Of a stretch of DNA of 20,151 nucleotides, positions 16,323-20,151 are shown piece by piece. Below the pieces are notes generated by a model that saw nothing but the letters and a program-made list of their open reading frames with translations, was not told where the DNA came from and made no database searches. The position numbers and the translations under genes were made by a program. The stretch comes from a virus. The stretch covers positions 1 through 20,151 of IMG/VR virus record IMGVR_UViG_3300028883_000260; one strand, written 5' to 3'. Position 1 is the stretch's first letter; the number at the start of each line of letters is the position of its first letter.

Positions 16323-16698
16323 AATCTTCACCAGTTGTATTAGGGTCTTTATCAAATTCCTTAATAAAATCCTCTATTGTTACACTTGTTACTACTGATT
16401 CCTCTCTTGTACTAAACTCACCCTTACTTTTCCTTTCTAAATACCACTCTGCGTGTCTAGGGTCATCTAAACTATTTACAACTGTTTGCCTTGCCTTTAA
16501 CAGGGGCTTTTCTTTTAACAACCTTTTTCTCTCCAAAAACTCAGGATTTTCGTTCTGATAATTATATAAAGTTGAAGTACTAATATCTGCATAAGTACAC
16601 GCTTCTATATCACTTGCACCAATAGCAAATGCTGATTCTAATTTCTGGAGTACATCATCCGTCATAACAGTAGGTCTACCTTCTTTATTTTCACTCAT
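16315..16698 (-). CDS. terS: Terminase small subunit
   Basis: This 127-residue protein recognises viral DNA and regulates the large subunit. KEGRPTVMTDDVLQKLESAF at 5-24 is the common opening. A helix-turn-helix lies at about 25-52 (GASDIEACTYADISTSTLYNY), followed by NPEFLERKRLLKEKPLLKAR, the usual oligomerisation helix. The acidic C-terminal tail likely contacts TerL. An AAGGGA ribosome site precedes the ATG, which overlaps the stop of the preceding glycosyltransferase gene as ATGA. The stop overlaps the TerL start by 8 bases. Confidence 0.93.
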   Translation of the reverse strand: MSENKEGRPTVMTDDVLQKLESAFAIGASDIEACTYADISTSTLYNYQNENPEFLERKRLLKEKPLLKARQTVVNSLDDPRHAEWYLERKSKGEFSTREESVVTSVTIEDFIKEFDKDPNTTGEDYE

Positions 16699-17534
16699 TT
16701 TTGTTCCCTTAATATTTTAGGTACACATTTTGCCCAATCAATATAATGGTGTATTCTTTTATGAACACTACCTAATTGCCCTATTTTAACACAAGACGGA
16801 TTATACATCACAGTGAAAAATGATTTTACATAAGTTCCATAATCCAAATATACATCTGTTAATCCACTTTCCTGCGATTGGTGCATAGTTTGTATTACTT
16901 TTATCATAGTAGTAGTAAAAAATAACATACCCTTTATTCCTAAATTCACATAGGTAGTAACATCTTCATTTAATCTGCCCATAAACTTAAAAGGTCTTTC
17001 AGTACTACATAAAAAAGTATTCATTGCCTTTCTTAACAATTTCGGTTCTGCTCTACTCCCTAATTGCCCACCCATAAAATCTCCACCCTGTGCAAATGCT
17101 ATAGTTGTGGTAGGTGTGTTTTTATAAAATTCCAATAATGCTTCAATTACCCTGTCTAAATCTTTTACCTGACTTGACCTAAATTCCCAGTTTTTATTGA
17201 AACTATATTGAAATTGAGTGTAATCATCACACATAATCATAAAATACTTAACACCTTTTTCCTTTGCCAATTTAGGTATTGTATTAACTGCATATAAGGT
17301 ACTTCTTAAATCCCCACTATTGTCCCCACCGTCTGATTCTAATGCTGCCTTTTCTTTATCAAATACTAACAAATCATCTCCGTATTTTTCTTTATACAAG
17401 TGCAATGTAGGGTCTAAATTATCAGCAACAAAATATATCTTTCCAGTATAACCACTTTTTCTCAATGTGCTATAAGTCCACATCTTATTAGGTCTGCCGT
17501 GAACCATTATAAATATAGCAAAATCATTCAGCAT
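16695..17534 (-). CDS. TET-associated glycosyltransferase-like protein (TAGT family)
   Basis: This 279-residue protein matches the layout of TAGT glycosyltransferases, which in phages add sugars to modified DNA bases. HGRPNKMWTYSTLRKSGYTG near 12-31 is the opening, followed by IYFVADNLDP, a YKEKYGDDLLVFDKE stretch, SDGGDN, and YFMIMCDDYTQF at about 97-108, whose Asp-Asp pair is the metal/nucleotide-sugar site. GRLNEDVTTY near 186-195 carries a second acidic cluster. The ATG at 17534 overlaps the ParB-like stop by 11 bases; a TTG at 17543 would add three residues. The gene ends in an ATGA overlap with the terminase small subunit. Family membership is recognised from motifs only. No TET/JBP dioxygenase or hydroxymethylase is in the window, so the DNA substrate is inferred. 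Confidence 0.75.
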   Translation of the reverse strand: MLNDFAIFIMVHGRPNKMWTYSTLRKSGYTGKIYFVADNLDPTLHLYKEKYGDDLLVFDKEKAALESDGGDNSGDLRSTLYAVNTIPKLAKEKGVKYFMIMCDDYTQFQYSFNKNWEFRSSQVKDLDRVIEALLEFYKNTPTTTIAFAQGGDFMGGQLGSRAEPKLLRKAMNTFLCSTERPFKFMGRLNEDVTTYVNLGIKGMLFFTTTMIKVIQTMHQSQESGLTDVYLDYGTYVKSFFTVMYNPSCVKIGQLGSVHKRIHHYIDWAKCVPKILREQK

Positions 17535-18264
17535 CAGTTTCAATACTCATTAAGAAATTAGTTAATCTAACAAAACCGTTCTCTATTGCCTTATCATAAT
17601 CCACTATTACTAATGCTAGTTTTTCCATTATATCCTTTATCTCTCCATCTGAATTGGCATAATAATCAGCAATTTTAGAATAATTAAACTCATAAAACCT
17701 CGTTGATGCTTTTATTAAAAACTCTTTTTCTTTTTCAGGCAGTTTAGATTGCTTTATTAACTCTTGTAATTCATCTGCTTTTTCTGAATTATAAATTTCA
17801 CTCAGTTTAGGTTTCTCATTTTTAGGTTCATATATAGGTGATTTTATTTTTTTAGTATAAAATTCATCTTCCAAATCTTCTAAACTAAACCCTGTTAATT
17901 GCTGTAGTTTTATATCTAACTGTTCTAATTCTACTTGAACTAAATCCATATCCCAAGGGCTTTCATTGAGTTTATTATCTGCTATTCTATATGCATTTAT
18001 TTCATCTTCAGTAAGGTCATCTGCAATGATATAAGGTATAAATTCCTCTCCTTTTTTAGAATATACTGCCTCCTTTAATTCCGTATAACCCAATTTTTTC
18101 ATTGCTAAATACCTACCGTGTCCAACTATTAAAGTTCCATCAGATTTTATTAACAAGGGTTGTTTACACCCAAACGCTTTAATAGAATTTGCTATCGCTT
18201 CTATCTGTTCTTTAGGGTGTTTCTTTGCATTTCTTGGATAAGGTTTTATCTCTATATTGCTCAT
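17524..18264 (-). CDS. ParB/Srx-domain protein with phage C-terminal domain
   Basis: This 246-residue protein has a ParB-like N-terminal domain. IKPYPRNAKKHPKEQIEAIA and SIKAFGCKQPLLI at about 6-40 lead to LIVGHGRYLAMKKLG at 45-59 with the GHxR nucleotide-binding motif, then LTEDEINAYRIADNKLNES at 84-102. Residues 140-165 are a proline/lysine linker. Residues 180-235 (ASTRFYEFNYSKIADYYANS region and IMEKLALVIVDYDKAIENGF) form a C-terminal segment I have seen described with phage ParB-like proteins. No helix-turn-helix typical of plasmid ParB and no DNA methyltransferase fusion is visible. It shares an ATGA overlap with the upstream HEXXH gene and an 11-base overlap with the TAGT-like gene, so the two probably act together. 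Confidence 0.8.
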   Translation of the reverse strand: MSNIEIKPYPRNAKKHPKEQIEAIANSIKAFGCKQPLLIKSDGTLIVGHGRYLAMKKLGYTELKEAVYSKKGEEFIPYIIADDLTEDEINAYRIADNKLNESPWDMDLVQVELEQLDIKLQQLTGFSLEDLEDEFYTKKIKSPIYEPKNEKPKLSEIYNSEKADELQELIKQSKLPEKEKEFLIKASTRFYEFNYSKIADYYANSDGEIKDIMEKLALVIVDYDKAIENGFVRLTNFLMSIETDAE

Positions 18265-18659
18265 AATAGTTCTTTTGCTTCATTAAACTTAATTATTCCT
18301 CCATACATATCAGAAGATAAATCCATTATCACCTTAGCAATCATTTTATCCTTTAATACAAAACCCTTAACATTATCCTTAATCCACTCAACCTCTGCTT
18401 TGTATGCTTCTAACTCCTGGTCTAATCTAAACTCTTTGTCTTTAATATACTTATCCCACCATTTTTCAACACCCATTTCTTTCTGCTGTTTTATATGTAC
18501 TTTCTCGTGTGTAATTTTAGGTTCTTTTATTTTCCACTTGCAATAAACAGTATCCCCATATGTGATTATAACACCTTTTTTCCAGTTAATCTTAAAGTGT
18601 TTTTTTAGTTCCCAGTATATATCTGGTATCTCTTTAGATTGTTTTATTTTGTAATTCAT
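18261..18659 (-). CDS. Small HEXXH zincin-like protein
   Basis: This 132-residue protein contains THEKVHIKQQ at 50-59, which fits the HEXXH zinc-binding motif (His51, Glu52, His55). Downstream, QELEAY at 81-86 offers Glu82 or Glu84 as a third zinc ligand. RLDQELEAYKAEVEW is a pattern seen in small phage zincin-like proteins. No signal peptide or membrane helix is present. The gene starts with a normal ATG inside the end of the NinG-like gene (26-base overlap) and shares ATGA with the ParB-like gene. A metallopeptidase activity is plausible but the substrate is unknown. Confidence 0.6.
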   Translation of the reverse strand: MNYKIKQSKEIPDIYWELKKHFKINWKKGVIITYGDTVYCKWKIKEPKITHEKVHIKQQKEMGVEKWWDKYIKDKEFRLDQELEAYKAEVEWIKDNVKGFVLKDKMIAKVIMDLSSDMYGGIIKFNEAKELL

Positions 18660-19053
18660 TTAACTTATTTTTATATTCCTCATACTTTTCTTTATAATAA
18701 TCACTATCATACTTAACAATAGTATTGCTTAATCTAACCTTTTCCTCCCAAGTATCTAAACCATATTTATTGATAAACCAAACAGAATATTTACCATAAT
18801 TTCCATCTCTGAAGTGATTACAACCCCTACATTGTGCATTTACTAATTGTTCATCCAATAGAATAGCAGGTGCTCTCCCACCTATTGCGTGTCCTGCTTG
18901 TAATTCATTAAACGGAAACTCTTTTCCACAAGTAACACATTTGCCTCTTGTTAAAGTTTTTGTAGTCGCCAAACAATCCCTAGTCCTAATATATTTACTA
19001 AACATTCTCCACGCCTTGTTCTTGTAATAACTAAGGTTCTTTTTTTTAGCCAT
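18634..19053 (-). CDS. NinG-like recombination protein (HNH/zinc type)
   Basis: This 139-residue protein resembles lambda NinG (Rap), a structure-specific endonuclease acting on recombination intermediates. KYIRTRDCLAT near 20-30 is followed by CVTC at 39-42, LQAGHAIGGRAPAILLDEQ at 51-69 with His55, and AQCRGCNHFRDGNYGKY at 73-89 with Cys75 and Cys78. The QAGH...AQC..CN order is a clear NinG match. Cys39, Cys42, Cys75 and Cys78 likely bind zinc. The C-terminal helix is lysine/glutamate rich. The ATG at 19053 is preferred to a TTG at 19065; it overlaps the stop of the upstream nuclease gene by 8 bases. Confidence 0.87.
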   Translation of the reverse strand: MAKKKNLSYYKNKAWRMFSKYIRTRDCLATTKTLTRGKCVTCGKEFPFNELQAGHAIGGRAPAILLDEQLVNAQCRGCNHFRDGNYGKYSVWFINKYGLDTWEEKVRLSNTIVKYDSDYYKEKYEEYKNKLNELQNKTI

Positions 19054-19537
19054 ACAGAGTATCAATAGAACTTAATTCATCTTTATTCACACAATAACAA
19101 GCACTATGATACATTTTCAACTCTGCTATTTCTATAAATCGCTTCTTAGATATAACACCCATAATTTCACCACCATCAAATTCTTTAGTTACTTTAACCA
19201 GTATATAAGCATCAACATTATCTGCTTTTTTATCCCCATCTATATGCCACCTTGCCACTATTAACTCGTTAGCAGAATATGAACTTTTAACATCACAGGT
19301 AATTGCCTTATCATTATAAAGTAAAACTATATCGTCATACCTCTTTTTCTTATCAAAATCCCATAGAAAGGGTTTATTAAAATACTTGTGAACTATATAC
19401 TCACCTGTGAAACCTAAAATATCATACTCTAAAGCATCACCTTTACCCTGCTTTTTTCCTGCACCTTTCTTATGCTCTAAAAACCTCTCGGCATAATCCC
19501 TAATCTTTTTCTGTTCCGTCTGGGTCAGTTTTATCAT
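19046..19537 (-). CDS. PD-(D/E)XK-type nuclease-like protein
   Basis: This 163-residue protein shows the core layout of PD-(D/E)XK nucleases: GFTGEYIVHKYF at 42-53 with Glu46, RYDDIVLLY near 66-74 with Asp68/Asp69, and TCDVKSSY at 80-87 giving Asp82 and Lys84. The spacing of E, D and DxK fits a Mg-dependent nuclease fold. The first 35 residues are basic and helical (QKKIRDYAERFLEHKKG), perhaps contacting DNA. The ATG at 19537 is used in preference to a TTG six bases earlier. It overlaps the upstream gene by 38 bases. Activity is inferred from the motif only; it could act in recombination, replication or restriction of host DNA. Confidence 0.6.
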   Translation of the reverse strand: MIKLTQTEQKKIRDYAERFLEHKKGAGKKQGKGDALEYDILGFTGEYIVHKYFNKPFLWDFDKKKRYDDIVLLYNDKAITCDVKSSYSANELIVARWHIDGDKKADNVDAYILVKVTKEFDGGEIMGVISKKRFIEIAELKMYHSACYCVNKDELSSIDTLYG

Positions 19538-19748
19538 TTTCAAAAACAGGTTTCCCTACATAATTTATATCTTCAATCCATAGATTAAGTTTATCGGCAG
19601 GAACATATTTTTTAATACTGCCATCTGGTCGTTTTTCTGTTATAACTCCCCACCTCTTATTGGCATACTTAGAGTTAAACCTAAAATTGACTGTCTGCCA
19701 GTTTTTATCAAACATTTTACTAATTTGTGAAACTGTGTATTTTTCCAT
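19500..19748 (-). CDS. Small putative DNA-binding (wHTH-like) protein
   Basis: This 82-residue protein opens MEKYTVSQISKMFDKNWQTVNFRF, which reads as a winged helix-turn-helix of the MerR/excisionase type, then a basic wing-like stretch (KRWGVITEKRPDGSIKKYV) and LNLWIEDINYVGKPVF. This layout is common in small phage DNA-binding proteins. No ribosome site is evident upstream. The end overlaps the PD-(D/E)XK gene by 38 bases. A regulatory or excisionase-like role is possible but untested, and no integrase is in the window to support the latter. Confidence 0.5.
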   Translation of the reverse strand: MEKYTVSQISKMFDKNWQTVNFRFNSKYANKRWGVITEKRPDGSIKKYVPADKLNLWIEDINYVGKPVFENDKTDPDGTEKD

Positions 19749-19760
19749 ATTTATAATATA

Positions 19761-20151
19761 TCATATTATATCACTATCATCAAACTTCTCTTTGTAATGA
19801 CTACAAATCTTTTCATATTCTCGTTTATAATAATCAGCAAACTCCTCTTTACTCGGTTTATGCCCTAATTCTTGTTCCAGTAAACGCCACAGTATATCTC
19901 TAAACCGTTTTGAAGGACTTTTGTAATTATCATATATATCATTTTCAGGCAGGTTGCTTAGAATTTCATCTACATCAATCTTAACCTCATTTCCTATAAT
20001 TTCATCAGTAATAACTACAACTGTGATATCTCCCCTATGAGAATCAATTTCTGCTATATCCTGACTTGTTAATTCTAACAACGAATCCAACCTTAAACTA
20101 ACACTATTATCTGTCCTACGGTTGTACCCTTTAAGTTCTGTTTGTATTACT
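19761..20151 (-). CDS. Hypothetical phage protein, N-terminus off window
   Basis: The frame is open to the right edge, giving 129 visible residues and no reliable start; a TTG at 20090 is possible but the frame continues with sensible protein sequence before it (VIQTELKGYNRRTDNSVSLR). The visible part is a basic beta-rich opening, then DITVVVITDEIIGNEVKIDV, and a helical end (SKRFRDILWRLLEQELGHKP, then EEFADYYKREYEK). No family is recognised; the ELKGYNRRTDNSVSLR stretch looks like the start of a small conserved phage protein that precedes replication or recombination genes. The stop is TGA. Confidence 0.6.
   Translation of the reverse strand, partial: VIQTELKGYNRRTDNSVSLRLDSLLELTSQDIAEIDSHRGDITVVVITDEIIGNEVKIDVDEILSNLPENDIYDNYKSPSKRFRDILWRLLEQELGHKPSKEEFADYYKREYEKICSHYKEKFDDSDII

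Noticed and set aside
18160-18546. Plus-strand open frame of 128 codons
   Set aside because: It is antisense to the HEXXH and ParB-like genes and has no ribosome site; all other genes are on the minus strand.
1-20151. Alternative genetic code (TGA read as Trp or Gly)
   Set aside because: Several genes end cleanly at TGA with an overlapping next start (for example 8490, 16695, 18261), and Trp is encoded by TGG throughout.

Overview
The window is part of the genome of an uncultivated tailed double-stranded DNA bacteriophage (Caudoviricetes type), or a prophage of one. The evidence is a contiguous head module: small terminase, large terminase, portal, minor capsid protein, scaffold and P22-like coat protein. 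The DNA is AT-rich by eye. All 22 genes lie on the minus strand, so gene order reads from high to low coordinates. TAA, TAG and TGA are all used as stops, so the standard bacterial code fits. Several starts have good GGAGG-type ribosome binding sites, which suggests a bacterial host; the sequence does not identify the host. No tRNA, CRISPR array, integrase or insertion sequence was seen, and no gene-free stretch exceeds about 110 bases.

Right part (20151 to about 16700), early or accessory genes before packaging: an edge-truncated gene, a small putative DNA-binding protein, a PD-(D/E)XK-like nuclease, a NinG-like HNH/zinc-finger protein, a small HEXXH protein, a ParB-like protein, and a glycosyltransferase resembling the TET-associated glycosyltransferase (TAGT) family known from phage DNA hypermodification loci. 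The ParB/TAGT pair overlaps by 11 bases and sits directly before the terminase genes.

Middle part (16698 to 10766), packaging and head: terS, terL, portal, minor capsid protein, scaffold and major capsid protein. A good extended -10 promoter lies in front of the scaffold/capsid pair, and a strong intrinsic terminator lies directly behind the capsid gene. Capsid and scaffold therefore look like a separately boosted transcription unit.

Left-middle part (10685 to 5041), a sugar cassette where head-completion and tail genes would be expected: a 731-residue protein with two GT-B glycosyltransferase units, two further GT4-like enzymes, a 64-residue unknown, a class I methyltransferase and a GDP-mannose 4,6-dehydratase. 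These six genes are tightly packed or overlapping, several with TAATG or ATGA junctions. A GT-A glycosyltransferase lies further left, among probable structural genes.

Left part (4994 to 1), probable structural and host-recognition genes: a small acidic beta-rich protein with its own promoter, two small unknown proteins, the GT-A enzyme, a 560-residue repeat protein (VNTST repeats that may form a beta-propeller, plus three 14-residue SER repeats), and a large DUF2341/LamG-type protein that runs off the left edge.

Inference on function: the window carries two separate glycosylation themes, one probably aimed at DNA (TAGT plus ParB) and one at a GDP-deoxyhexose-containing glycan on the virion or the host surface (Gmd plus several GTs plus a methyltransferase). 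Both targets are inferred, not shown.
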